A stretch of 64,000 nt of DNA from Rhodovarius crocodyli (GCF_004005855.1 NZ_SACL01000001.1:682001-746000); one strand, 5' to 3'; counted from the first letter of the stretch, positions 28,361-37,615 are shown. Numbers and translations are program-made. The notes: generated by a model from the letters alone, not told the origin.

Positions 28361-28497
28361 ATGTGGCCCCCTTCAGCTTCCCCTGACACTAGATACGGTA
28401 GGGGAAGCCACATGGGGAACACAAGCGGTGGGAAGGGACGCGAATCAGTTTTCTGTGGACAACCACCGAGTCAACCCCCGCTCAGCGGTGGATAATC
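28361..28497 (-). promoter_or_regulatory. gcrA upstream region with GANTC, DnaA-box-like and inverted-repeat elements
   Basis: Between gcrA and the upstream amidase stop are two GANTC methylation sites (GAATC 28442-28446; GAGTC 28468-28472). There are also two sequences one base from the DnaA box TTATCCACA, in minus-strand sense (TTGTCCACA at 28454-28462 and TTATCCACC at 28487-28495). Closer to the ATG a perfect 9-bp inverted repeat (GCTTCCCCT 28376-28384, AGGGGAAGC 28400-28408) flanks a 15-base loop. GcrA and DnaA control of this gene is known in Caulobacter. Function here is inference. Confidence 0.45.
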
Positions 28498-29925
28498 CTA
28501 GCCGTGCGCAGCGGGTGCCGGGCCCGGCAGCCAGGGTCCGGCCGCCTCAAACGCCATCGCGGCCCGCAGAACACCCAGATCGTCCGTCCTGCGACCGACG
28601 ATCTGTAGCCCCACCGGCAGGCCGGATGGCGTCAGGCCACAAGGCACGGAGATCGCGGGGTTCTGCGCCATGTTGAACGGGTGGCTGAACTCGGCCCAGC
28701 TCAGCCAATCCCATTCGGGCTCCGGCCAATGCTCGGGCGCCAGGCGTTCGACAGGGAAGGCCGCCACGGACGCGGCCGGCGTCAGCAACAGGTCCCAATC
28801 CTCGAACCAGGCGTTGCACGCCATCGAATAAAGGTGCTTGCGCCCGCGCAGCGCCACATAGTCCGTGGCCTTCATGTCCAGGGCGGAGGTGATGCACGCC
28901 ACCAGGCCGGGATCCATCTTGTCCGCCCATTCCGGCAGCAGATGGACATAGGCCCCCATATGGGCGGACCACATGCCGCGCACGATTTCCGGCCCTGGGG
29001 CGGCCCAGGGGGTCGGCACCTCCTGGACGATGGCACCCAGTTCCTCGAACTTGCGGGCAGCGGCCGCCACCAGTTCGGCCACTTCGGGATCGACCCGCGC
29101 CAGGCCCAGGTCGGGGCTATAGGCGACGCGCAAGCCCTTCACGCTCGCGACCAGCTTTTCCGGCCTGGCATCCAGCACCCCATCGAGGGTGGTGAAGTCG
29201 AGGTGGTGATGGCCGGCCATGACATGGAACATGAGCGCGGCATCGGCCACCGTGCGGCAGTCGGGCCCGATATGGCTCATGTAGTCGTTGTTGCCGGGCG
29301 GCGCGTAAGGCACCCGGCCGAAGCCCGGCTTGAAGCCCACAATGCCGGAAAAATGCCCCGGCAGCCGCACGGAGCCCGCACCGTCCGACCCTTGATGGAG
29401 CGCACCGAACCCGGCACCCGCCGCCGCCGCCGCCCCGGCCGAGGAAGCCCCGGCATTCATGCCCTTCTTCCAGGGGTTATGGGTGATGCCGCTGGCCGGG
29501 CTGCGGCTCACCGCCGTCCAGCCGAATTCGGAGGTGGTTGTCTTGCCCAGCACGATCGCACCGGCATCGCGCATCCGCGCCGTGACCGGCGCATCAGCTG
29601 CGGCGATTTCGCCCTTATGCGCCAGTGATCCGCGCTCCAGCGGCAGGCCCTTGGCCGCCGTCACGTCCTTGATCGTCACGGTCAGACCGTGCAGCGGACC
29701 CAGCTCATCACCGCGCATCACGGCGGCTTCGGCCTGGCGGGCGGCCGCCATGGCGCCTTCCGCATCCAGCTTCACGAAGGCGTTCAGCTCAGGGTCCAGC
29801 CGCTCGACCCGGGCGATGATGGCCGCGGTCGCCTCGACCGGCGAAATCTTCTTCGCGGCGATCATCGCGGCGAGTTGGGCAGCGGGCATCAGCCCGATCT
29901 CGGCATCTGGCGCCAGTTCGGCCAT
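28498..29925 (-). CDS. Amidase signature family enzyme (second), variant Ser motif
   Basis: A 475-residue amidase. The catalytic Lys is in VTIKDVTAAKG, the cis-Ser motif reads NAGASSAGAAA where most relatives have GGSSGGSAA, and the nucleophile is in GSDGAGSVRLPG. The C-terminal TPSGLPVGLQIVGRR is family-typical. The ATG at 29925 has GGGAG upstream and gives the family start. It lies in the same direction as, and 80 bases downstream of, the next amidase, so the two may be co-transcribed. Substrate unknown; hydantoinase-type or arylamide substrates are possible. Confidence 0.85.
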   Translation of the reverse strand: MAELAPDAEIGLMPAAQLAAMIAAKKISPVEATAAIIARVERLDPELNAFVKLDAEGAMAAARQAEAAVMRGDELGPLHGLTVTIKDVTAAKGLPLERGSLAHKGEIAAADAPVTARMRDAGAIVLGKTTTSEFGWTAVSRSPASGITHNPWKKGMNAGASSAGAAAAAGAGFGALHQGSDGAGSVRLPGHFSGIVGFKPGFGRVPYAPPGNNDYMSHIGPDCRTVADAALMFHVMAGHHHLDFTTLDGVLDARPEKLVASVKGLRVAYSPDLGLARVDPEVAELVAAAARKFEELGAIVQEVPTPWAAPGPEIVRGMWSAHMGAYVHLLPEWADKMDPGLVACITSALDMKATDYVALRGRKHLYSMACNAWFEDWDLLLTPAASVAAFPVERLAPEHWPEPEWDWLSWAEFSHPFNMAQNPAISVPCGLTPSGLPVGLQIVGRRTDDLGVLRAAMAFEAAGPWLPGPAPAAHG

Positions 29926-30005
29926 CCACGTAACTCCCTGAAGTTGTCGCGAGCGTCGCACGGCGCCCGAAAGGTGGCGAGGGGCCGAAGCCCCTCACCT
30001 GGCCG

Positions 30006-31415
30006 TCACAGCGCGGGTTCGCGCTTGTGCCAGTCGGTGGCGCGCTGGAAGGCGTCGCCGGCCTGAAGCACGCGCGCCTCGGCAAAGGGCCGGGCCGAGA
30101 GCTGAAGGCCGATGGGCAGGCCATTGCTGTCGAAGCCGCAGGGCACGCTCAATGTCGGCAGGCCGAGATAGTTGAACGGCCGGGTGTTGGCCGACACGCC
30201 CATGAAGCGGTCCCAGTTGGCCGGCTCCACATCGATGTCCGTCTCGGCAAGCGTCGGCACCTTGGTACGCAGGGTGGGCGTCGCAACCAGATGGTACGGC
30301 GTCAGCGCCCGCTCGCAGAAGGCCCGCAGAAGGGGCCCGCGGCGCGACAGCGCCTCGATGTAGAAGGTCGCCGGCAGGGAATACCCGCCGAACAGGCGCG
30401 CATTCAGGTGCACCGCATAGTCCTGCGGGTATTCGCGCATCCAGTTGGCGTGAATGGCCGCACCCTCAGAACGCGAGACCAGCGCCGTGTAGGTGCCGAT
30501 CGCCGCCATCTCGGGCACCGAGATGCGGGTGACGCTGGCGCCGAGCCCCTTCAGCACATCCAGCGCGGCCTCAAAGGCCTTCAGCACCTCGGCATCAATG
30601 CCGTCCAGGAACCAGTCCTCGACCACCGCGATCTTGAGCCCGGCGACACTGCCGGTCAGCGCGGCCTCATAATCGGGCACCGGTTCCTTCGCGCTGGTGG
30701 GGTCCTTCGGGCAGGCGCCGGCCGTGACCTTGAGGAAACGCGCCGCATCGCGCGCGGTGCGTACCAGCGGGCCGACATTGTCCGCCGAGAAGGACAGCGG
30801 CATCACGCCGGTTCGGGGCACGCGGGTCTGCGTGCCCTTGAGGCCCGTCACGCCGCAGATGGTGGCAGGCAGGCGGATCGAACCGCCCGTGTCCGAGCCG
30901 AGTGCCGCAAAGGCGAAGCGCGCCGCGACCGCCGCGCCAGAACCCGAGGACGAGCCGCCCGTGCAGTAGGGCAGGCTCCAGGGGTTATGGCAGTGGCCGA
31001 AATGCGCGTTGTGGCCGGTCGGGTTCTGCGCGAACTCCGCCATGTTCAGCGTGCCCATGTCCACGGCGCCGGCATCGTCCAGGCGGTTCAGCACGGTGGC
31101 GGTCACGCCGGGCACGAAGTCCTTGCGGATCTTGCTGCCGCAGGTGCTGACCTTGCCCGCGCGATAATACATGTCCTTGTGCATCATCGGCACGCCGGCG
31201 AGCGGGCCGAGCACCTTGCCGGCGGCACGCGCCTGGTCGACGGCGCGGGCGGCGGCTTTCGCCTCCTCCGCATCCAGCCGGATCACGGCGTTCACCTGAC
31301 CATCATGGGCCGCGATACGCGCCAGGCAGGCGTCGACCAGCACCTCGGAAGTCACCTCGCCGCGTGCCACGGCATCGGCGGCCTCGGTCATGGAGAGGGA
31401 GGTGAGGGCGCTCAT
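30006..31415 (-). CDS. Amidase signature family enzyme (third), AtzE-like context
   Basis: A 469-residue amidase with an intact triad: MMHKDMYYR, GGSSSGSGAAV and GSDTGGSIRLP. It ends in CGFDSNGLPIGLQLSARP. Its ATG overlaps the stop of a small GatC/AtzG-like gene (ATGA). This layout resembles the AtzE amidase with its AtzG partner in cyanuric-acid breakdown, in which the small protein is needed for a stable complex. The actual amide substrate is not known. Confidence 0.85.
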   Translation of the reverse strand: MSALTSLSMTEAADAVARGEVTSEVLVDACLARIAAHDGQVNAVIRLDAEEAKAAARAVDQARAAGKVLGPLAGVPMMHKDMYYRAGKVSTCGSKIRKDFVPGVTATVLNRLDDAGAVDMGTLNMAEFAQNPTGHNAHFGHCHNPWSLPYCTGGSSSGSGAAVAARFAFAALGSDTGGSIRLPATICGVTGLKGTQTRVPRTGVMPLSFSADNVGPLVRTARDAARFLKVTAGACPKDPTSAKEPVPDYEAALTGSVAGLKIAVVEDWFLDGIDAEVLKAFEAALDVLKGLGASVTRISVPEMAAIGTYTALVSRSEGAAIHANWMREYPQDYAVHLNARLFGGYSLPATFYIEALSRRGPLLRAFCERALTPYHLVATPTLRTKVPTLAETDIDVEPANWDRFMGVSANTRPFNYLGLPTLSVPCGFDSNGLPIGLQLSARPFAEARVLQAGDAFQRATDWHKREPAL

Positions 31416-31621
31416 GCCTCCTTCTCCCTGCAGTCACGGAGCGCGGCTTCGAAGCTGCTGGGCTCGTCCTCGAACACCATGGTGCCGCGCAGCGCCGCCA
31501 TAGCGTCGATCAGCCCCTGCATCTCACCGAGGCCATGACGTGCCGTGGCATTGGGCAGTTGCACGCCCTGCCAGCGCGCGATCTGCTCCATGGTGGGTGG
31601 CACCAGTGCCGGTTCTTCCAT
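31412..31621 (-). CDS. GatC/AtzG-like small amidase-partner protein
   Basis: A 69-residue protein ending in an ATGA overlap with the amidase at 30006. The sequence reads QLPNATARHGLGEMQGLIDAM, then MVFEDEPSSFEAAL, a pattern close to small helical proteins of the DUF4089/AtzG type, which are distant relatives of GatC and wrap around their amidase. ATG at 31621 was chosen as the in-frame start closest to a family-like N-terminus. The assignment rests on gene order and general pattern, so confidence is moderate. Confidence 0.55.
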   Translation of the reverse strand: MEEPALVPPTMEQIARWQGVQLPNATARHGLGEMQGLIDAMAALRGTMVFEDEPSSFEAALRDCREKEA

Positions 31622-31748
31622 CGTTATCTCCTGCTTGCAGGCCCGGGGCACGAGATGCGACGCTGCCTGCCAGGGAGTTCATCAAGCAAATGCGGGGCCA
31701 CAGGCTTCGCTCAACAACGGGGTCCACCCCGGGAGGATGTCCACGCGC

Positions 31749-32881
31749 ATGAAGATCGTCGAAGTGAAGGCCTATCCGACCAGTTTCCCCCTGCCGAAGG
31801 GCGGGCCGAAACTGGGTATCGGTCAGGCGGTGAAACGCGATGCCGTCATGGTGAAGATCACCACGGAGGACGGCATCAGCGGCTGGGGAGAGGCCCATCA
31901 CGGCCGCGCCCACACCGCCGTGGCGCGATTGATCGAAACCACGTTGCGGCAGTTGCTGCTGGGCCAGGACGCGCTGGATACGACCGGCCTGTGGGCGCGG
32001 ATGTACAAGTATCACTGGCGTCGCACGGCATGGGTGCGGGCGCGTCGCTGGCGATGAGCGGCATCGACATGGCGTTGTGGGACATCCGGGGCAAAGCCGC
32101 CGGCTGGCCGCTCTACCGGCTGTTGGGCGGGGGGCGGCGGCCCATTCCTGCCTACGCGGGCGGCGTGGCGCTCGGCTACCAGGAGCCCGCGGCGCTGCTC
32201 GATGAGATGGCACCGCATCTGGCCGCCGGCTACCGCGCGGTGAAGCTGCGGGTGGGCGACACGGTGGCGGCCGACATCGCCCGCATGGAGGCGACCCGGA
32301 AGGCACATCCCGACGTCGAAATCCTGACCGACGCCAATATCGGCTATACGATCGAGGATGTTCGCCGGGTGATGCCGGCCATGGACGCGCTGGGGATCGG
32401 TTGGCTGGAGGAGCCCTTCCCGGCCTATGACCATCACCTCTACCGCCAGGCCGCCGGCTATGGCCGCACGCCCCTGGCCGCCGGCGAGAACCACTTCACA
32501 CGCTATGAGTTCAACCGCGTGCTGGAGGATGGGGTAATCCGCATCTGGCAGGGTGACCTGTCGAAATCGGGCGGCATCACGGAATGCCTGCGCATCGCCG
32601 CCATGGGCAGCGCCTTCAAGATTCCCTTCCACCCCCATTCATCGATGACCGGGGTAAACCAGGCGGCGTCGATCCACCTGCTCGCGGCCATCGACAATGG
32701 GGGCTACTTCGAGGCGGACATCAGCACCGCCAACAAGTTCCGCGACGAGATGTGCAGCACGCCCTGGGCCATCCGCCCCGATGGCACGGTGCTGCCGAAC
32801 GAGGCGCCGGGGATCGGCGTCGAGGTTGACGAGGATTGGCTGCGGGCACATCCCGCCATCGAGGGTCCAGGCTATGTCTAA
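31749..32881 (+). pseudogene. Enolase-superfamily (mandelate racemase/muconate lactonizing type) gene with a one-base frameshift
   Basis: Two overlapping reading frames together give one enolase-superfamily protein. The first (MKIVEVKAYPTSF to MYKY) runs from 31749. The second (LASHGMGAGASLAMSGIDMALWD onward) ends at 32881. The break is near 32014, in TATCACTGG; one inserted G would restore a continuous YKYQLASHGMG. The second part has the metal ligands DAN, EEP and GEN and a catalytic pair KLR (Lys-x-Arg, where mandelate racemase has Lys-x-Lys). Either a real mutation or a sequencing error. It starts a plus-strand unit divergent from the amidases and overlaps the next binding-protein gene. 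Confidence 0.7.
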
Positions 32882-33842
32882 ACGACTGCTTCCCCTGCTG
32901 GCGGCGCTGCTGCTGGCCGCGCCCGCCTTCGCGCAGGCGCCTTTCCGTGCAGAGCGAGAGGTCAGGCTGCTTTGCGGCTTCGCCCCTGGCGGCACATGCG
33001 ACATCCTGTCGCGGCTGCTGGCGGATCAGCTGACACCCGTGGTCGGGCAGCGCGTGGTGGTGGAGAACCGCACAGGCGCCACCGGCACCATCGCGGCCGA
33101 AGTCGTGGCCCGCGGCAATCCGGACGGGCACCTTGTCATTCTCGTGCCCATGAACCTGCCATCCGTCATGCCGGTGACGCCCGGGGTGCGCATCCCCTTC
33201 GATGTCGATCGGGACATCACGCCCATCGCCAGCATCGCCAACGTCTACAACATGCTCGTGGTGGGTCCGAACTCCTCGATGCGCAGCGTGCAGGACGTGC
33301 TCACGGCCGCGCGCGCCAGCGGCGCCCGGCTCAGCTATGCCAGCACCGGCAACGGCAGCTCCCAGCACCTGGCGGGCGCGATGTTCGCCCGCGCGGCGGG
33401 TGCGGAGATGCTGCATGTGCCCTTCCGGGGCGGCGCGCCGGCCATTGTCGAGATCGCCGCCGGGCGCGTGGACATGATGTTCGGCAACATGCCCGAGTTC
33501 CTGGGCCAGATCCGGGACGGCGGCCTGCGGCCCCTGGCATACGGCGCCTCACGCGCCAGCCCTCTGATGCCGGATCTGCCCCTGATTTCGGCCACGATCC
33601 CCGGCTTCGAGGTGCGGAGCTGGTTCGGCGTCTTCGGCCCCGGCCACATGTCCGAGCAGGCGTTGCTGGGTTGGGAGAATGCCCTGCGGCAGGTCAGCGA
33701 GAACCCGGAATTCAGGCGCCGGATGGCGGAGAACGCCATGGAGATCATCTTCGACGGCCCTGCGGGGTTCCGCCGGATGATCCAGGAGGACCGCGCGCGT
33801 TGGGCCGAGGTCATCCGCGCCGCGAACATCCGGGCCGATTGA
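32874..33842 (+). CDS. Bug/TctC-family substrate-binding protein (second)
   Basis: A 322-residue exported protein with a signal peptide ending near FAQAPF and the family motifs VRLLCGFAPGGTCD, YASTGNGSSQHL and HVPFRGGAPAIV. The ATG lies 8 bases before the end of the enolase-superfamily frame, so the two are translated together. It probably delivers the substrate of this cluster, but no transporter membrane genes are in the window. Confidence 0.85.
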   Translation: MSKRLLPLLAALLLAAPAFAQAPFRAEREVRLLCGFAPGGTCDILSRLLADQLTPVVGQRVVVENRTGATGTIAAEVVARGNPDGHLVILVPMNLPSVMPVTPGVRIPFDVDRDITPIASIANVYNMLVVGPNSSMRSVQDVLTAARASGARLSYASTGNGSSQHLAGAMFARAAGAEMLHVPFRGGAPAIVEIAAGRVDMMFGNMPEFLGQIRDGGLRPLAYGASRASPLMPDLPLISATIPGFEVRSWFGVFGPGHMSEQALLGWENALRQVSENPEFRRRMAENAMEIIFDGPAGFRRMIQEDRARWAEVIRAANIRAD

Positions 33843-33892
33843 AGCCCATCAAGTTGTATCGCATCCTGCACCAGACAACAGGAGGTTGTGGG

Positions 33893-34123
33893 ATGCGCGT
33901 ACTTCTTCTGGTTCCGGCCATGCTGGCCCTGGCCGTGCCCGCCATGGCCGAAAGCACGCGCCCAGCCCGCCAACCCAGCGAGGCGCAGGCCGCCCAGCAG
34001 CAACGCATGCGCCAGTGCAACACGGATGCCCGCGCGAACAACCTGAGCGGCGACGCCCGCAAGGAGTTCATGCGCCGCTGCCTGGCAGGCCAAGGCGCCG
34101 TGGCGCCGTCGAGCACCAACTAA
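33893..34123 (+). CDS. PsiF-family small periplasmic protein
   Basis: A 76-residue secreted protein: a signal peptide of about 19 residues ending AMAES, then one PsiF-type repeat, QQRMRQCNTDARANNLSGDA, with the cysteine pair region CNTDA and RRCLAG. GGAGG precedes the ATG. PsiF is known as a phosphate-starvation-induced protein in Escherichia coli, without a defined activity. Confidence 0.7.
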   Translation: MRVLLLVPAMLALAVPAMAESTRPARQPSEAQAAQQQRMRQCNTDARANNLSGDARKEFMRRCLAGQGAVAPSSTN

Positions 34124-34258
34124 GCGCCGCCCTGAAACCCCTCTGCCCGAGCATGAGGCAGAGGCGCGGCGAAGGCTGCCAATTCTCCGGAATCATGCAT
34201 TGCCCGACCATGCCGCGGCTTGGTTGCATAAGCGGGTAGATTCCGGAGTGTAGACAGT

Positions 34259-35863
34259 ATGCAAAAGAAATTCGGCGCGGCTTTGGCGCTGCTGGGAGCA
34301 TTGCTGGCCACCAACCCCGTCCAGGCGCAACAGCGCGTGCTGCGCATCGGCATGACCGCGGCTGACATCCCGACCACGACCGGCATGCCGACCCAGGGTT
34401 ATGAGGGCATGCGCTTCCTCGGCTACCCGATCTTCGAGCCGCTGGTGGACTGGAACCTGACCGACGCGTCACAGCCCGCCGGGCTCCGGCCGGGGCTGGC
34501 CGAAAGCTGGGCCCAGGCACCCGACAACCCGCGCGCCTGGCGCTTCACCCTCCGCCAGGGCGTGACCTTCCATGACGGCACTCCCTTCACCGCGGATGCG
34601 GTGATCTGGAACCTCGACCGCTTCTTCCGCAATGACTCGCCGCAGTTCGAGGCCGGCGCCGCCGCCATCGCGCGCGGCCGTGTCGCGGGTGTGGACAGCT
34701 ACCGCAAGATCGATGACCGCACCGTCGAGATCACGACGGCCCGCCCCGTTTCCTACTTCCCCTATCTCGCGACGCTGATCCTGTTCGCCTCCCCGCAGAG
34801 CTGGGAAGCGGCGGGCCGGGATTGGGGCCGCGTGGCCGCGACCGGCGCGGCCGGCACCGGCCCCTTCCGCATCACCCGCTTCGTGCCCCGCCAGTCTGTC
34901 GAGCTGTCGCGCAATGACAGCTACTGGAACCCGGAACGCCGCGCGAAGGTGGACAGCGTCCAGCTGCTGCCGATGCCCGAAGCCAACACCCGCCTAGCCG
35001 CGCTGCGCTCCAACCAGGTGGACTGGATCGAGGTGCCGCCGCCGGATGCCATCCAGTCCCTGCGCTCGGCCGGCTTCCAGATCACGACCGGCAGCTATCC
35101 GCATGTCTGGCCCTGGGTCTTCGCCGCCGGCCGCCCGAACAGCCCGGTGGCCGATGTGCGGGTTCGCCAGGCGCTGAACTACTGCTTCGACCGCGAGGGC
35201 ATGGTCCAGCTGCTGAATGGCACCGCCGAACCTTCGGTCGGCTTCTTCAAGCCGAACGACCCGAATTTCGGCAGCCCGCAGAACCGCTATCGCCTGGACG
35301 CCGCACGCGGCCGCGCCCTGCTGAATGAGGCCGGGTACAACGCCCAGCGCCCGCTCACGCTGCGCGTCGGCATCTCCAACAGCGGCTCAGGGCAGATGCT
35401 GCCCCTGCCGATGAACGAGTATCTGCAGCAGCAGCTGCAGGAGAACTGCGGCGTGCGCGTGAACTTCGAGGTGGTGGAGTGGAACACCCTGCTGGGCGGC
35501 CTGCGCGCCGAGCCGACGCAGCCCGCCTGGTTGAACGCCGATGCGCTGAACATCAGCCTCGTCTCCTCGGATGCGGCGCAGATGGGCCGCTGGTTCTATT
35601 CGCAGAACTTCACGCCGCGCGGGTCCAATGCGGGCCACTGGCGCGACGCGGCCTTCGACACGGCCTTCGGTGAGCTCGAGACCGCCACGGACCCCGCGCG
35701 CATCGCCACCCTGATGCGCACGCTGAATGAGCGGCTGGTCGATGACGCGCCCTGGATGTGGATCGTGCACGACCTGAATCCGCGCGCGATGCACCGCCGG
35801 GTGCGCGGCTTCGTCAGCCCGCAAAGCTGGTTCGTCGATCTGACGACCGTCTCGATCCAGTAA
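34259..35863 (+). CDS. Family-5 (oligopeptide/dipeptide-type) ABC transporter substrate-binding protein, copy 1
   Basis: A 534-residue periplasmic binding protein of the DppA/OppA type. A signal peptide ending at VQAQQ precedes the mature start LRIGMTAADIPTTTGMP. The family motif WRFTLRQGVTFHDGTPFTAD is present. A highly similar copy lies 69 bases downstream. No dppBCDF genes are nearby, so the cognate transporter is elsewhere. The ligand may be a peptide, a glycoside or nickel. Confidence 0.88.
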   Translation: MQKKFGAALALLGALLATNPVQAQQRVLRIGMTAADIPTTTGMPTQGYEGMRFLGYPIFEPLVDWNLTDASQPAGLRPGLAESWAQAPDNPRAWRFTLRQGVTFHDGTPFTADAVIWNLDRFFRNDSPQFEAGAAAIARGRVAGVDSYRKIDDRTVEITTARPVSYFPYLATLILFASPQSWEAAGRDWGRVAATGAAGTGPFRITRFVPRQSVELSRNDSYWNPERRAKVDSVQLLPMPEANTRLAALRSNQVDWIEVPPPDAIQSLRSAGFQITTGSYPHVWPWVFAAGRPNSPVADVRVRQALNYCFDREGMVQLLNGTAEPSVGFFKPNDPNFGSPQNRYRLDAARGRALLNEAGYNAQRPLTLRVGISNSGSGQMLPLPMNEYLQQQLQENCGVRVNFEVVEWNTLLGGLRAEPTQPAWLNADALNISLVSSDAAQMGRWFYSQNFTPRGSNAGHWRDAAFDTAFGELETATDPARIATLMRTLNERLVDDAPWMWIVHDLNPRAMHRRVRGFVSPQSWFVDLTTVSIQ

Positions 35864-35874
35864 CCCGCTTGAAG

Positions 35875-35901
35875 GGGGAGGGCAGCGCCCTCCCCTTTTT
35901 T
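35875..35901 (+). terminator. Intrinsic terminator after binding protein copy 1
   Basis: GGGGAGGGC (35875-35883) and GCCCTCCCC (35887-35895) form a perfect 9-bp stem with a 3-base loop, followed by six T residues. It separates the two tandem binding-protein genes. Confidence 0.93.
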
Positions 35902-35932
35902 CTTTTCGCCACCAAGAACCCCGGAGAGGGCC

Positions 35933-37555
35933 ATGATGAACGTGACCAGGAAACATCTGCGCGGCATGGCGCTGGCCGGGCTGGCCGCGCTGGGGCTGGG
36001 CAGCACCGCCGAAGCCCAGCAGCCGCGCACCCTGCGCATCGCCATGACCGCCTCCGACGTGCCGACCACGACCGGCATGCCGAATAACGGGTTCGAGGGG
36101 ATGCGCTTCCTCGGCTACCCCATCTTCGAGGCGCTGACGCTGTGGGACTTGTCAGATCCCTCCAAGCCCGCCGGCCTGCGCCCCGGGCTGGCTGAAAGCT
36201 GGGAGCAGGACAGCACCAATCCCCGCGTGTGGCGCTTCACCCTGCGCCAGGGCGTCACCTTCCACGACGGCACGCCGTTCACGGCCGATTCCGTGATCTG
36301 GAACCTGGACCGGTACTTCCGCAACGACTCGCCGCAGTTCGAGGCCGGCGGCAGCGGCATCACCCGCGCCCGCGTCACGATCCTTGAGAGCTACCGCAAG
36401 ATCGACGACCGCACGATCGAGATGACCACGGTCCGTCCCGCCAGCTACTTCCCCTACATGGTCGTGTTCATCCTGTTCACGTCGCCGCAGAGCTTCGAGG
36501 CCGCGGGGCGTGACTGGGCGCGCGTGGCGACCAACGGCGCGGCCGGCACCGGTCCCTTCCGCATCACCCGTTTCGTGCCCCGCCAGTCGGTGGAGCTGTC
36601 GCGAAACGACAATTACTGGGACACCGCGCGCCGCGCCCGCTTGGACCGCATCGTGCTGCTGCCTATCCCAGAGGCGAACACGCGCCTTGCCGCCCTGCGG
36701 TCGGGTCAGGTCGACTGGATCGAGGTGCCGCCTCCCGACGCCATCCAGCCGCTTCGCGCGGCTGGCTTTCAGATCACGACCGGCAGCTATCCGCATGTCT
36801 GGCCCTGGTTCTTCCAGATGGGCGGCAACAACACGCCCTTCCGCGACGTGCGGGTGCGCCAGGCGCTGAACTACTGCATCGACCGAGACGGGCTGGTGCA
36901 GTTGCTGGCCGGCACGGCGGAGCCCTCGGTCGGCTGGCTCAAGCCCAATGACCCGAATTTCGGCAACCCGCAGAACCGCTATCGCTTCGACCCTGCGCGC
37001 GGCCGCGCCCTGCTGGCCGAAGCCGGCTTCAACGCCCAGCGCCCGCTGAGCTTCCGGGTGATGATCAGCCCCTCCGGCTCCGGCCAGATGCTGCCGCTGC
37101 CGATGAACGAATACCTGCAGCAGAACCTGCGCGAGGCGTGCGGCGTGAATGTCGAGTTCGAAGTGACGGACTGGTCCAACCTGCTCACGGCCACCCGGAC
37201 CTCCGCCGACGGCGCGGCCGTGCGCAACGTGCAGTCGCTGAACCCGTCGAGCCCGTCCTCCGACCCCTCGGTGATGGCGCGCTACTTCCTCAATGCCTCG
37301 CGCCCGCCGAACGGCTTCAACTGGCCGAACTGGCAGGATGAGGCGTTCGAGGCGGCCTTCGCTAGGCTGGAAGCGGCGCGCACCCCGGCCGAGGCCAACG
37401 CGGCCTATGCAGAGGCCCATGCGCGCCTCGTCGACAATCCGCCCTGGCTCTACATCGTGCACGACCTGAACCCGCGCGCGATGAGCCGCCGGGTGCGCGG
37501 CTTCACCTCCGTCCAGTCCTGGTTCCAGGACCTGGTGCCCGTGGACATCCAGTAG
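35933..37555 (+). CDS. Family-5 ABC transporter substrate-binding protein, copy 2
   Basis: A 540-residue protein with the same architecture as the preceding gene, from the mature start LRIAMTASDVPTTTGMP onward, and clearly a tandem duplicate. Similarity is strongest in the N-terminal lobe (FLGYPIFE, WRFTLRQGVTFHDGTPFTAD) and in the NTRLAAL loop. The C-terminal lobe differs more, with a TRTSADGAAVRNVQSLNPSS stretch not matched in copy 1. The signal ends near AEAQQ. Start is one of two adjacent ATGs. Confidence 0.88.
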   Translation: MMNVTRKHLRGMALAGLAALGLGSTAEAQQPRTLRIAMTASDVPTTTGMPNNGFEGMRFLGYPIFEALTLWDLSDPSKPAGLRPGLAESWEQDSTNPRVWRFTLRQGVTFHDGTPFTADSVIWNLDRYFRNDSPQFEAGGSGITRARVTILESYRKIDDRTIEMTTVRPASYFPYMVVFILFTSPQSFEAAGRDWARVATNGAAGTGPFRITRFVPRQSVELSRNDNYWDTARRARLDRIVLLPIPEANTRLAALRSGQVDWIEVPPPDAIQPLRAAGFQITTGSYPHVWPWFFQMGGNNTPFRDVRVRQALNYCIDRDGLVQLLAGTAEPSVGWLKPNDPNFGNPQNRYRFDPARGRALLAEAGFNAQRPLSFRVMISPSGSGQMLPLPMNEYLQQNLREACGVNVEFEVTDWSNLLTATRTSADGAAVRNVQSLNPSSPSSDPSVMARYFLNASRPPNGFNWPNWQDEAFEAAFARLEAARTPAEANAAYAEAHARLVDNPPWLYIVHDLNPRAMSRRVRGFTSVQSWFQDLVPVDIQ

Positions 37556-37615
37556 AAGCAGGACAAGGATGCGCGGGTCGTCACGCCCTGCACGGGGCCA
37601 AAGGGGGGATTCCCG

